A stretch of DNA of 64,000 nt from Trichobilharzia regenti (lineage: Eukaryota; Platyhelminthes; Trematoda; Strigeidida; Schistosomatidae): NCBI GenBank assembly GCA_944472135.2, contig OX235265.1, positions 53,951,112-54,015,111 of the forward strand. The letters run 5' to 3'. Every line of letters starts with the position of its first letter. The first letter of the stretch is position 1. The translations under genes were made by a program, and so were the position numbers. Below are positions 46,640 to 56,041 of the stretch, piece after piece. The notes beneath the pieces were generated by a model. That model had not been told where the DNA came from. It made no database searches and saw nothing but the letters and a program-made list of their open reading frames with translations.

Positions 46640-47331
46640 AATATTCCCATCAGATTTAACTTTTCCAGTATGACATCTTTGTACAGCACTCTGCATATAT
46701 ATGAACAAATGATTAGTATCCTGTTAATACAAATCTGAATATTCAACGGGGAAATAACGTTCCAAAATATGAAGTCATCTCATTTTTTTCCAAATCTGAA
46801 TTTGAATGCATTTTGTTGTGACTCTAAGAATTACTGTTGTTCTGTTATGCACTAAGTATTTGGTTGGTAAAACTGAATTGCGCAAGTACTATTTGGCCAA
46901 TCGACCGAACTGGATGGTTGTGTATCTGAATGGCAGCTCCTCATAAGAAATTCTACTACACATGTAAAAGCTCCCACTGAATGCATATCAGAATACAGAG
47001 GAACTCCTCTTCAATAAACATGCTATGTACCGCTCTTTAAATTTTGGTTTACCCGCAAAAAGTATCACCTATATGATTTAAGCGTAAACTGTTTAATAGG
47101 TAATAAATTGTCAACAGAAGTAACTCAAAAGCCATAAGTCAGTCAGGAAATGTTGGTCTGCGTAGCTTGTCCCCCTTCCTCCTCGAAACATATTTTCACT
47201 GGGATACTGACATCAGTCATTATTGAATCAACTATTCTGTTCACATTTGCATTAGTAGTTAAATAATAACACGTTTAATTAAGACAAGTGATTTAGTTCA
47301 TATTATGCCTTCTAAATTAAATTATTTTCAG
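46640..47331. other. No recognised gene (probable intron)
   Basis: AT-rich sequence leading to the acceptor at 47331; no motif seen. Confidence 0.35.
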
Positions 47332-47443
47332 GATTTCAGAATCTATTAGAGGAAGCATTGCTATTCTTGAATATGCCAATTCGCCTCAAAAACTGCTACT
47401 GCAATTGCAAAACTCAAAAAAACTTGGCAACTTAATACTCAAG
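47332..47443 (+). CDS. Candidate host exon, possible condensin CAP-G
   Basis: Acceptor attattttcag and donor AAG/gtatat enclose 112 bp with one fully open frame (phase 1 in, phase 0 out): ISESIRGSIAILEYANSPQK and then LLQLQNSKKLGNLILK. The spacing R...A...L then L...L..LIL resembles the CAP-G HEAT segment just before the WYNP motif. The next segment of CAP-G (Q-L-x6-PVF) is found at 51646-57225. Individually weak; the ordered series of exons is the support. Confidence 0.45.
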
Positions 47444-47589
47444 GTATATTTTTGGAAAGATAATAAAACTTTATGACATTAAAAAATATATTAGTTCACT
47501 AACAGCTCATTCTAAACAGCGTGAAAGTGAAAGTGTGGTAACAGTTTGTTATGTGCTACTAAATAGGAGTTGTGAGTAGTATATTGTGG

Positions 47590-48335
47590 GACAAGATGAA
47601 CATTCGTTGGACTGACGAAGATACTGGAAGATGCGTGTCTGATATCACAAAAATGTGAACATATCTAAGCTCAAACCAACAAGTTGACAGAAGAGGCAGG
47701 CAGCAAAAACTGGACTTAAAGTTAACATGTAAAAGACAGGTGATGAAGATATCTAACCAACAACACGAAGCACCAATCGCCATCGGTGCGAGAAATCTAC
47801 AGGAAGTGGTCTCTTTCACTTATCTAGAAATTATTTTTTCAACTACGAGTAACATGGATTAGGTTGTCAAAGCCAGCCGGAACAAGAACAGCGAAACGGA
47901 CTTTCGTTACTCTGAAATCATTGGACAAACCTGCCATGATTGTAACAAGAAACAAGATCTACATCTTCAACACTAATGTCCAGAAATTTCCTCTATATGA
48001 TCCAGGTACTTAGCGCGTCACCAGTAGCACTTTCAACAGGCCGCAGACTTTCGTCAACAACTGTCTTAGCTCTGTCCTGAAGATCAGGTGGCAAGAAAGC
48101 ATAGGCGCAAGGAACTTTGGCAACCAAAAACCTATAGCGAACGGGATTGAATTAGACATACTCTGAGACAACAACTCCCTGACATCAAACTCCAAATCCT
48201 CCAGTAGAACCGAATGAGAAATGATACGTTGGAAGTTTCACTGTGAAATGGTAAAGACCGTGTATGGTAAAACTGGAGCTTATGGCGATTGTGTAGCCAG
48301 CTAAAAAAGGACTACACAGGACAGAGCTACATAGA
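47590..48335 (+). pseudogene. RTE-like pol C-terminus, strongly decayed
   Basis: Reads in shifting frames IAIGARNLQEVVSFTYLEII, VVKASRNKN, then FVNNCLSSVLKIRWQESIG. These match the NG..L.EV.SFTYLG, and T..N.CLR..LKIRWP blocks of RTE-like polymerases (see 7090-7420 and 62318-62761). Many stops. Confidence 0.65.
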
Positions 48336-48539
48336 GATGTGCTGTTGACGTCCTATGGTCAACTCAGAAACGAAACTGACAATGATAATATTTTTCGAAG
48401 TCATTTGTAAGCGGATTCAATACCACATGGCCACATTTCCCGGGGAAAATCAATTATTATTCCACCCTATCGTTTCCAGTATGAAATACTCCTTCCACGC
48501 CATATCTCAACTCAGCCCTATTCTCTGCGGTCTACTTTA

Positions 48540-51500
48540 GTTGACCCCACGGTTGCCCACACTTTCCTATCTCCTACTCGCATGACCTCCTCCATGCCAC
48601 CCTAGGGCTACTCACTCGTCGTTTCCCATCCGGATTCCACTTGAGGCCCTGGCGTGCAAGGTCATCCGACTATCTCCTCAAAGTATACCCGACCCATCTC
48701 CATTTTTCTCCCACATATTTGTTGAGCGATCGACTCTTGGTTGATTTGTTCATCGCCAGAGTTTCTTGTGGCTGTTTCTTTTTGACCGGTCATTTGATAT
48801 TCAGTGTGGAGCGAAGGCAGCTGTTGGTAAAAGTCTGTAACCTGATGGAAATGCTTTTCGTGACACGCAGTGCAGGTTTCTGACCCATATAGGAGCACTG
48901 ACTGACTTCCCATTGGTGTTTAAAATGTGAATCTTGTTGTTTATGCTGAGTGCAGGAAATTTCCGAATTGGTTACAGATTGATGAAGGTGTATCTTGCCC
49001 TTCCGATTCTGGCTGACTTTGACATCTTCATACGTTCCGACCGCACTTTCTGGCCAGATAAGTGGAGGAGGTGACCTCGGTTAAATTTCTCCCGTTGATG
49101 GTGACTGGTGAAGGTTTTTGCGGTTCGTTGGTTATCTTCATCACCTCCGTCTTCTTTATGTTCACCTGGAGTCTTGTTGTCGCTGCTTCTTCTGATAGTT
49201 TGTTCGTTTTCGCCTGTAAGTCTTCGAGTCTGTGTGACATAAATCATCTGCTAAATGCAGATCTTCTAGAGTCTTTATACTCACCCAGTGTATTCCTGTC
49301 TTCTCACTCCCCACGCAGAGTATGACGCCTGGTTCAATCCACCACAATTAGGAATATCATTGGTGATAATAGGCGGCCAGCTTGTTTTACTCCTGCATTC
49401 ACTTCAAAGCCTTCGCTGAGTTTTCTGTTCTGGATCGCCTGACACGTGCGACCGTCATATAGCCAGCTGTTTGATAAAGATTCGGGCACTGCACGCCATG
49501 GTGTTGAAGTAGTTTCCAAATTACCTCTCGGTCAACGTTGTCGAAGTCGATGAAGTTGGGGTGGAGGTTTGACTGCTGTTCTCTGCTTTGTCCGATGATG
49601 ATGATGCACAGAGTTGCAATTTGATCAGCACACGATTTGCCTTTCCTGAATCCAGCTTGTTTCGGTTGGCGGAGATCTGCATCCAGTGCATGTTTTAGTC
49701 TCTCCGAGATGACGCGACTTAGTATTTTGCCTGGCGTGAACAAGAGGATTATTCCACGCCATTCCATTCCGTGCAGAGGCCTCGCTCGGTGGACACCTTT
49801 GCATCTCTCCAAACCGTTTGCAGTAACGGTGTGAGCACATCTGCTGCAGTCTCTGGGTCCGTTTTCAGTTCTACAGGAGCGGTTGCGTCTGGTCTTGCTG
49901 CCTTCTCGGCCTTCAGTGGCTGGATTGCATTCAAGATTTCTGTCTCTGTTGGAGAATCGGTGTCCACTGGCAGACAGTTCTGTGCGTGCTGTCGGTGGTG
50001 GTGGTATTTCTTGGAGGGCTACAGGTGATGGTTGATTCAAGAGTGCTTTAAAGTGGTCAGCCCATTGTTTTGTTTGCCTCTCGACTTTGGAAATTAGGTT
50101 TCCTCGACCATCTTTCATAGGTTTCAACTTTTTTATCTTTTCTTGGATAGAGACCTGGTTATCTGGTGTGATATTCTGAGGTATCTTTCACCTGCGACCT
50201 GTTCTACTGCAATTTCCGGTGTGTCTTTTGTCTTTCCTAGCACTCGTCTCCACTTCCTTATCCAGTGCGATGTACATTGAACCCAACTTCTCTTTCACCA
50301 TCCTCCTCTCTTCTATTAAATCCAAGGCACCCGTTGAGAGCCATTCCTTGTCTTCCCTCTTCTTTCTTCCTAGAACTGTTGTACACGTTTCCTAGAACGT
50401 TACCTCCATAGAGTTCCACTGTTCTTCCACGCAGATTTCCTCAGGGATGCCACGTAGTAGTGTCTCCGACTTTGTTCTGATGGCTGCAGTGAAGGTATCT
50501 TTTGTAGTTTCATCTTTCAGTTTCTGAGTGTTGAACTGTGGTCTGTCTCCAGTTGCTTTGAAGGCTTTCAGTCTGACCTTGAAGGTTCCTTGAACTGGAT
50601 AGTGGTCTGAGCCCATATCCACTCCCCTTCTCGACTTTGTGTCCAGCAGACTGCATCTCCATTTCTTGAACAGCATTGAGATGAAGCCCATGTGGTTTCC
50701 GGTGTGTCCATCAGGCGAAATCCATGCTGCCTTGTGCATATCCTTGTGTTTGAACACACTGCCACCAATCACCAAATCATTGAAGGTGCAGAAGTCTGCG
50801 AAGAGTTCTCCTTTGTCATTCATTTCTCCGAGAGCCTCTCGACCCATGGTGAGTTCTCTTCCCGTATTATCTGCTCCCGGTTTGGCTTGTATATTCATAC
50901 TACCCATAAGTACTTTGATGTCTCCATTTCGGGATGTTGTCCATTACTGTTAGTAGTTGTCTTCTCTTGTTCCGAGTTGTATGTAGGTACGTAGCATTGG
51001 ATGGTTGACACCTTTCTTCCTTTTGAGTTGAACCTGGCTGTCATTATCCTGGAGGAGATTGGTTCCCACTGCATGAGAGCTTTGGCTGCTGTTGGTGACA
51101 TCATGATGGCCACTCCCTCGGTGTGCTCGTGATTGTCCTCTGGGTGGCCGGAATGGATTACTGCCTTCCCAGTTGGTAGTTGGCACCTACCACATCCGTT
51201 CCATCTGCTCTCGAAGATTCCCAACACTTCTATTCTATATCTCCTCATTTCTGCGGCTACCTGGGCAGCCTTTCCAGTTTCGTACATTGCACGCCCCCAT
51301 CCTTATTTTGGCTTTCATCGAAAGAAGACAAATCGGCTGACTGGCTTCCCGAAGGCTTTCACCAGCTTGCATCATTTCACTTCCCCGATTCCAGCGAAAA
51401 ATAAGGTTACTGTTTAAATTTTTAGAATTTTTAATATATCTGTACATTGAAGTTTCTGTAGCCGTTTGGTTAAGTTTTGGGGGTGGAGTTGCTAGCACCA

Positions 51501-51580
51501 CGCTTCAACCCTCCCTCTTTATCCGGGCTCGGGACCGGCTAGAAAACTAGCAAGCTAGTAGTCTAGACGAGGTTACTCTA
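48540..51580 (-). mobile_element. RTE-like non-LTR retrotransposon, near full length
   Basis: Minus strand: 5' untranslated start at about 51580 (tagctagttttctagccggtcc reversed). Endonuclease at 51500-50390 (MYETGKAAQVAAEMRRYRIE; VLGIFESRWNGCGRC; MGSMNIQAKPG, the GD/GSMN block; GSDHYPVQGTFKVRLKAFK, the SDH block). Reverse transcriptase at 50127-48970 (KPMKDGRGNLISKVERQTKQ, ILSRVISERLKHALDADLRQ, QAGFRKGKSCADQIATL, FDNVDREVIWKLL, LHLADDL). C-terminal LLYGSETC and KWNPDGKRRV near 48910-48580. A deletion near 49785-49790 (KVSTE-RGLCTEW for KVSTDWKKGW...) and several frameshifts break it. It lies in the presumed intron between the exons at 47332 and 51646. Confidence 0.82.
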
Positions 51581-51645
51581 AGGCTTTATTGAAACCTAAA
51601 ATGAATCAGTTTTTGATGAGCAAGTGGGAAGACAATTACTTCCAG

Positions 51646-51687
51646 TAGAAACTCGATAACGGAGCTGAAAAGGAAAAAAGAGAAGCA
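51646..51687 (+). CDS. Candidate 42-bp host exon, possible condensin CAP-G
   Basis: Acceptor tacttccag, donor CA/gtatgt. Read in the frame that fits the next exon it gives RNSITELKRKKEKQ, whose final split codon (CA+A) joins exactly to LQAMAVVIPVFSM at 57110. In CAP-G the EE.VQLR....FFPVF segment has the same layout. Very short, so low confidence alone. Confidence 0.35.
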
Positions 51688-51826
51688 GTATGTATCTTAT
51701 GTCTTATGTATCGTAGAGATAGAATTCACTTCTACATTACAAGTTTACCATGAAAAGTACGAACTTTAAATTTTCTTTACCTACCTGCATCAATTCCCAT
51801 GATCTAACATAAAACTTTTGTCACTT

Positions 51827-51991
51827 ATTCTTTTTATATGTTGGTGTAACAATAAAGAAATATCAAGCGGCAGATCGGTGATTTGGTTTTTTCGTCCGTT
51901 ATAACTAAGTGTTTCCGAAATCTTCAAGGAACAGCGTGGGCCCGAGCGTAGCGAGAGCTGTGCATTAACGGTTTATGAGACTTGGCTGACA
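51827..51991 (+). repeat. 5' LTR, 5'-truncated (165 bp)
   Basis: Begins inside the LTR at cttattctttttatatgttg and ends TTGGCTGACA, followed by the leader gtttctgacgatggaaacag. The first about 190 bp, with the presumed promoter, are missing. Confidence 0.88.
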
Positions 51992-52135
51992 GTTTCTGAC
52001 GATGGAAACAGATCTGGCAGATTCAAATAGTTGGTGGAAGTTTGGATAGTCACCGTTCATCTTTCCTGGTGCCGGTCAAGTCCTCTTTGAACAAGCAACA
52101 TCTGGAACTTTCTTGGAATTGGGTCAAGTTCAACA

Positions 52136-54091
52136 ATGCCTGGGTCAAATAAGGGACAGAGCGTCTTGGATGCAAACAGGAAAGTAAGTCATGGTGACTT
52201 GTCTGTTAATTGTAACGATGTGTCTGATGTTAAGCATGACATGGTTGATGTTACTGTTTCGCCGTTCAGGGATAATAGGAATATCAAACTCCGTAAATTT
52301 GAACCACGGTGTTTCGATGGAAACCCGGCTGATTATTTACAATTTGTAAGGGAGTTTGAGATCATGCTGAGTAGTTTTCTATTAAGTGATGAATTGAAAT
52401 TGATGTATTTGATGAGATATTGCACTGGAGATGCTGCAAGAGCTATACAGTGCTGTAAGAATTTGAAGCCGAAAGAGGGCTACTACGAGGCTATGAGCAT
52501 ATTACGTCAAAGGTTTGGAAGACCTTCGATGATTGCAGGGAAATTATTCGAGGCTGTTAAGGGTAATGGTGGTCAATTACAGGATGACTCCCAGGCACTC
52601 ACTGAGTTTTTAGATAATTTGCTAATTTACAAGAATGGAATGATTTCGATGAATCGCATGAGTGACCTCAACTCGAGTTTTATACTAGAAGTAATAGCAA
52701 GACGTCTACCTACTCGACTGCAAAGGAAGTGGGTGAAGATGAGCTCCCGTATGGAGGATGAGGGTATCGAGCCAAAGTTTGATGATATCCTGAAACTGGT
52801 AAATACTAGTGTCAATCAATCTATGAGCAAGTTCGCCAGTCTATTACATCTCACCCCTAGAATAGAGCAGTCTGAGGGTAAAATGCAATCATTGATGACG
52901 AGTAGGCCTCAGAGAGGTGGATATCGAGAAGGCTCCATGATGTATAGTAATGCATATAGACCTAGTGAGTGTAACAGGTTTCGTAGTACATCCTCAACAG
53001 ATAAGTTACAAGATGCAAGACAAACACGGTTGTATTTGACACGTGTGCAAGAGGTGCATACAGAAGTGAACTGTGAACCAGTGAGCAAGTTCAGTGATAA
53101 GCTAAATGTAAACTCCAGGCCTGACTCCGAATTGTGTGACGATAACGGTACGGTCAGGAAGTCTGTAGTTACAACTGGTAAGCCATTGTTGAATAGAGTG
53201 TCACAGAATAGAGTTATTGCTTCAGAGTGCAGTTCTGACTCCAAAAGTTTACAAAGTATAACTAGTCAGAGTGAAGATATAAAACCTTTAATGATTTGTG
53301 AGGAGGAACCAAAATTGTCTACTTCTGTTAACAAAGAGTTTGAAAATGATGAACTTGACGGTAAATTGAATATTTGTGGTAATGATCATGATAGTGCAGA
53401 TTTCTCTTTGGTTGATCATGATGAAATGGAGGGAATGCCTACTACCGCTAAGTTAAATAAAGGTTCTGTAGAACTTGAACGTGAAGTAGAAATAAATGCA
53501 GAAGCAGTTGCAGAAGGCATGCATACTTGTCAAACCGTCAGTGTAATTGATCAGAGTGAAGCCCACCTATCATCAGATGCTAGTCCTAAAGCGGAGCTGA
53601 TAGTAAAAGACAGCAGTGGTGGTGGTCTTGCAGGTAGACAAATTTCTGAAAGTCGAGCAACAACAGCTTTTGATCCACTGCTAAGTTCATCAATTGATAT
53701 CAATCAGTCGTCGTTGGTGCTGTCATCCACAATGAAACAAACACCCATGAACTCAAGTATCTTGTGCAATGACTATGATAGTATTGGTGCGTTTGAAAGG
53801 ACGAATATCAATGGTCAGTTTAGTGAGGATAAGCCAAGTGTAAACGAGAGAGTAATTGTTAAATTGACTTGCATGAATAAAGGCATTTCTAGTTTCAAGT
53901 TACTATTTGAATGTTATTATCTTTGGTGTAAATTACTCTGTTTCTACACTTGGTTGATGAGATATGTCGTGTGTTTGTTGGTCATCTATATTATACGATA
54001 CAATGACATGGGCGTGTTGCCGTTCAGATTTGAGGATATAGCTCATAGAAGGAAGTTAGCAAATGAACTCTGCGACGATTTTCCAACCTAG
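52136..54091 (+). CDS. Gag-like protein with C-terminal membrane-like segment (intact, 651 aa)
   Basis: Intact frame from MPGSNKGQSVLD, the start shared with all copies. Residues 51-235 form the gag core: KFEPRCFDGNPADYLQFV, LMYLMRYCTGDAARAIQCC, AMSILRQRFGRPSMIAGKLF, PTRLQRKWVKMSSRMEDEG. This is the DUF1759-type pattern of BEL/Pao gag (KF.G....W..F...F...I....L....K..YL...L.G.A...I......Y..A...L..RFG). Residues about 240-320 are basic and polar (RPQRGGYREG), but no CCHC knuckle is present. Residues 330-580 are acidic and Ser-rich. Residues 587-620 are strongly hydrophobic (FKLLFECYYLWCKLLCFY, RYVVCLLVIYII), followed by a charged 31-residue tail. Presumed role: capsid of the particle that packages its own RNA. 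No protease or polymerase follows. The C-terminal hydrophobic segment is unusual for gag and could anchor particles to membranes (inference). Confidence 0.9.
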   Translation: MPGSNKGQSVLDANRKVSHGDLSVNCNDVSDVKHDMVDVTVSPFRDNRNIKLRKFEPRCFDGNPADYLQFVREFEIMLSSFLLSDELKLMYLMRYCTGDAARAIQCCKNLKPKEGYYEAMSILRQRFGRPSMIAGKLFEAVKGNGGQLQDDSQALTEFLDNLLIYKNGMISMNRMSDLNSSFILEVIARRLPTRLQRKWVKMSSRMEDEGIEPKFDDILKLVNTSVNQSMSKFASLLHLTPRIEQSEGKMQSLMTSRPQRGGYREGSMMYSNAYRPSECNRFRSTSSTDKLQDARQTRLYLTRVQEVHTEVNCEPVSKFSDKLNVNSRPDSELCDDNGTVRKSVVTTGKPLLNRVSQNRVIASECSSDSKSLQSITSQSEDIKPLMICEEEPKLSTSVNKEFENDELDGKLNICGNDHDSADFSLVDHDEMEGMPTTAKLNKGSVELEREVEINAEAVAEGMHTCQTVSVIDQSEAHLSSDASPKAELIVKDSSGGGLAGRQISESRATTAFDPLLSSSIDINQSSLVLSSTMKQTPMNSSILCNDYDSIGAFERTNINGQFSEDKPSVNERVIVKLTCMNKGISSFKLLFECYYLWCKLLCFYTWLMRYVVCLLVIYIIRYNDMGVLPFRFEDIAHRRKLANELCDDFPT

Positions 54092-54093
54092 AG

Positions 54094-54538
54094 CGTCAAC
54101 CTGAGAAGGGTTGTAGGCGTACTGCTGTAAGTCCTACAGTTCTTCAAAGGGTAGCGCATCAATGAGCAGCCCAATGTGTTTGGTGTGTGATTTTGTACAT
54201 ATGTTCATATTGCATATACTGAATTGATATCATCTGTCATCTAGCTGTTGGTAATTCTGTTTGTGTCCGGACGACCTCCACTTGGATCATCAACCTGAGA
54301 AGGAATGTAGGCGTACTGCTGTAAGTCCTACAGTTCTTCAAGGGTAGTTCATCAAAGCAGAATCCACAATATTTGATGTGTTGATTGTACATATGTTTGT
54401 GTTAAATAGTTGTGTGAGTTCCAATTATTGTAATTGTTGGTTAATCTTGTTTGTGTCCGGACATTCCACAAATTACAATCGTCAACCTGAGAAGGGTTGT
54501 AGGCGTACTGGTGTAAGTCCTGCAATTCTTCGAAGGAA
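54094..54538 (+). repeat. Three tandem-like 192-bp units carrying a conserved hairpin
   Basis: Each unit has cgtcaacctgagaaggg, then TGTAGG-cgtactgctgtaagt-CCTACA, a 6-bp stem with a partly paired loop, then gttcttca. Unit 3 has CCTGCA, which keeps pairing through U-G. Units also share gtacatatgtt and tgttggt..tctgtttgtgtcc between the hairpins, showing a real repeat rather than chance. Confidence 0.75.
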
Positions 54539-54941
54539 TTCCAGCAAGACATGATCGGCGAGGTTGTTTGTACAATTTGTATATACGTGTGGTGTGTCAT
54601 ATCAATTGGTGTTTTTTGGATTCATTGTGTTTACTTGTTGTTTTCGTGTCTTGTTGTTATTGCGTAATTTTGTTAAAATTTTCGTCGTGATTACTTCTGA
54701 AGTTGTTTCGAGTCTTCTACATCCATGAATGAATTGATTGATGTTAAGGACAGCAGATCGGGCGTATACGCCGGGGAGGCTAGGCTATTGCTGAGAATGA
54801 AACGCACACGGAGATAATTGTTAGCTGCGGTCCGACACGCCGGGGAGAAAGAGTGTAAACGACTGAGGCTCGCATGCGTCACCGCTACTAGAACTGAGGC
54901 AGAATGAGTGACAAGCGATTTCAGTGGCAATTGGTAATGAG

Positions 54942-55048
54942 TATAAATAAATAAATAAATTTATTCTCATGATACAGTACATGAGGGACGCCAGTTTACA
55001 GGCATCATCAAATTGTTACAGAAATAGGATCATATTATTCAGTCACAG
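54942..55048 (-). mobile_element. 107-bp retrotransposed tail fragment
   Basis: Absent from the sister copy at 44380-44400, where gagtagataagagg is continuous. On the minus strand it ends in catgagaataaa(tttattta)n, like the 3' tails of the CR1/jockey-like elements here. Flanking repeat at least agta. It is a minimal 5'-truncated LINE-type insertion. Confidence 0.7.
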
Positions 55049-55350
55049 TAGATAAGAGGATGTGCGTAGAGTATCGTGAGGTGCTGCCATGGTCACTTTG
55101 CATTCTGCAAGAGTCATTCTAGTAAGTGGCGATTGTGTTGCAAGATGTCAAGAGGAGGTCTCTGTCTGGAGGCGCAGGTCGTCATTGATGTGTGAGATTG
55201 TGCTGTGGGTATGCTTGTGGTGTGTTGGCTTTTCTGTTTGTTTTCCATTTCAGCTCTGTCCGTGTGACCCAGGTTCTCGCAATGGCATCCAAGTCAACGT
55301 GTATTGGTCGTGATGCAAAAAAGTGGTTGGATGCCTTTTTTCCCGGTGAG

Positions 55351-55667
55351 TGTCAATGGAGTTGAAGATTGAACGATCAATGCTTGGTTGTTTGCTCAAA
55401 ATCAACTTCCCAATTTTCGCGGAGGCATCAATACTCCAGTCATCGTCTCATCGGTCGCTGTTCAGAAAGAAGTCAGGAGACAAACACCAGAAACCTAATA
55501 GAAATATATTTATATTTTGGTGTTACAATAAAGAATTCCTAAGCTGCCAATCGGTGTTTTGGATTTTTCGCCCGTTATAACTAAGCGTTTCTGAAAACTT
55601 CAAGGAACAGCGTGGGCCCGAGCGTAGCAAGAGCTGGGCATTAACGGTTTTTGAGACGTGGCTGACA
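55351..55667 (+). repeat. 3' LTR of the intact-gag element (317 bp)
   Basis: TGTCAATGGAG to GTGGCTGACA. Contains caataaagaattcc (poly-A signal block) and cgtagcaagagctgggcatt. Closest in form to the LTR at 37146. Confidence 0.92.
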
Positions 55668-55671
55668 GCAT

Positions 55672-55900
55672 GATTGAAGAAATATAGCAGAATATGAGAA
55701 TTAAACCATCAGATTCACAATGGGATCCTCCTATAGTGCTAGTTAAAAAGTAAAACGGATTCCTCAGTTTGTGTGTAGATTAAAGGAAATTAAAATCACT
55801 GACACAGAAAGATGCTTACATCTTGTCGCTAAAAACCAAAACATTTTGGAAGCATTAGAAAGGGCCGTTTGCATTCCCACCCTTTAATTTAGCTTCGGTT
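55672..55900 (+). pseudogene. Ty3/gypsy reverse transcriptase fragment
   Basis: Reads MRIKPSDSQWDPPIVLVKK, NGFLSLCVD, RKLKSLTQKDAYILSL with stops, then LEALERA. This is the gypsy RT start (I.PS.S.W.SP.V.V.KKDG..R.CVDYR.LN..T..D.YP.P). It lies immediately outside the LTR and belongs to another superfamily, so it is not the missing pol of the gag-only element. Confidence 0.75.
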
Positions 55901-56041
55901 TATTGAGGGGCTAAAGTGCACGCTTATGAACTGAAAGGGACCTCTATCACTGTACCCATCGAGTTCTACGACCTCCAGACCATGCATTAAGACTCAAGCA
56001 CTGCAACAGCAACATGTCGAAAGCAGATGCGTGTGGAACTT

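Larger units (their letters stand above)
54092..55350 (+). other. 3' noncoding region with triplicated stem-loop and purine-rich boxes
   Basis: Contains three stem-loop units (54094-54150, 54286-54345, 54477-54538) about 192 bp apart, each also preceded by tttgtgtccggac in the second and third. The acgccggggag box occurs at 54768-54778 and 54837-54847. The tract just before the LTR reads ccttttttcccggtgag. No open frame longer than about 80 codons. A 107-bp insertion lies at 54942-55048. Confidence 0.8.
51827..55667 (+). mobile_element. Gag-only LTR retrotransposon with intact 651-codon gag
   Basis: Truncated 5' LTR (51827-51991), leader 51992-52135, one open gag gene (52136-54091), 1.26 kb noncoding region, purine-rich tract, complete 3' LTR (55351-55667). 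The space that should hold about 3-4 kb of pol is absent, as in every other readable copy in this window, so it is not a private deletion. The element sits inside the presumed intron between exons 51646-51687 and 57110-57225 of the CAP-G-like gene, same strand. Confidence 0.9.

Noticed and set aside
52020..52060. Primer-binding site at tggaaacagatc or tggcagattcaaa
   Set aside because: Both start with TGG but neither could be matched to a tRNA 3' end from sequence alone.
52136..54091. Intact gag as a domesticated host gene (Arc/PNMA-like)
   Set aside because: It is flanked by LTRs, preceded by the element leader and followed by the purine tract, and sister copies exist nearby; an ordinary element explains it.
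55672..55900. RT fragment after the LTR as the missing pol of the gag-only element
   Set aside because: It lies outside the 3' LTR and has gypsy, not BEL/Pao, motifs.
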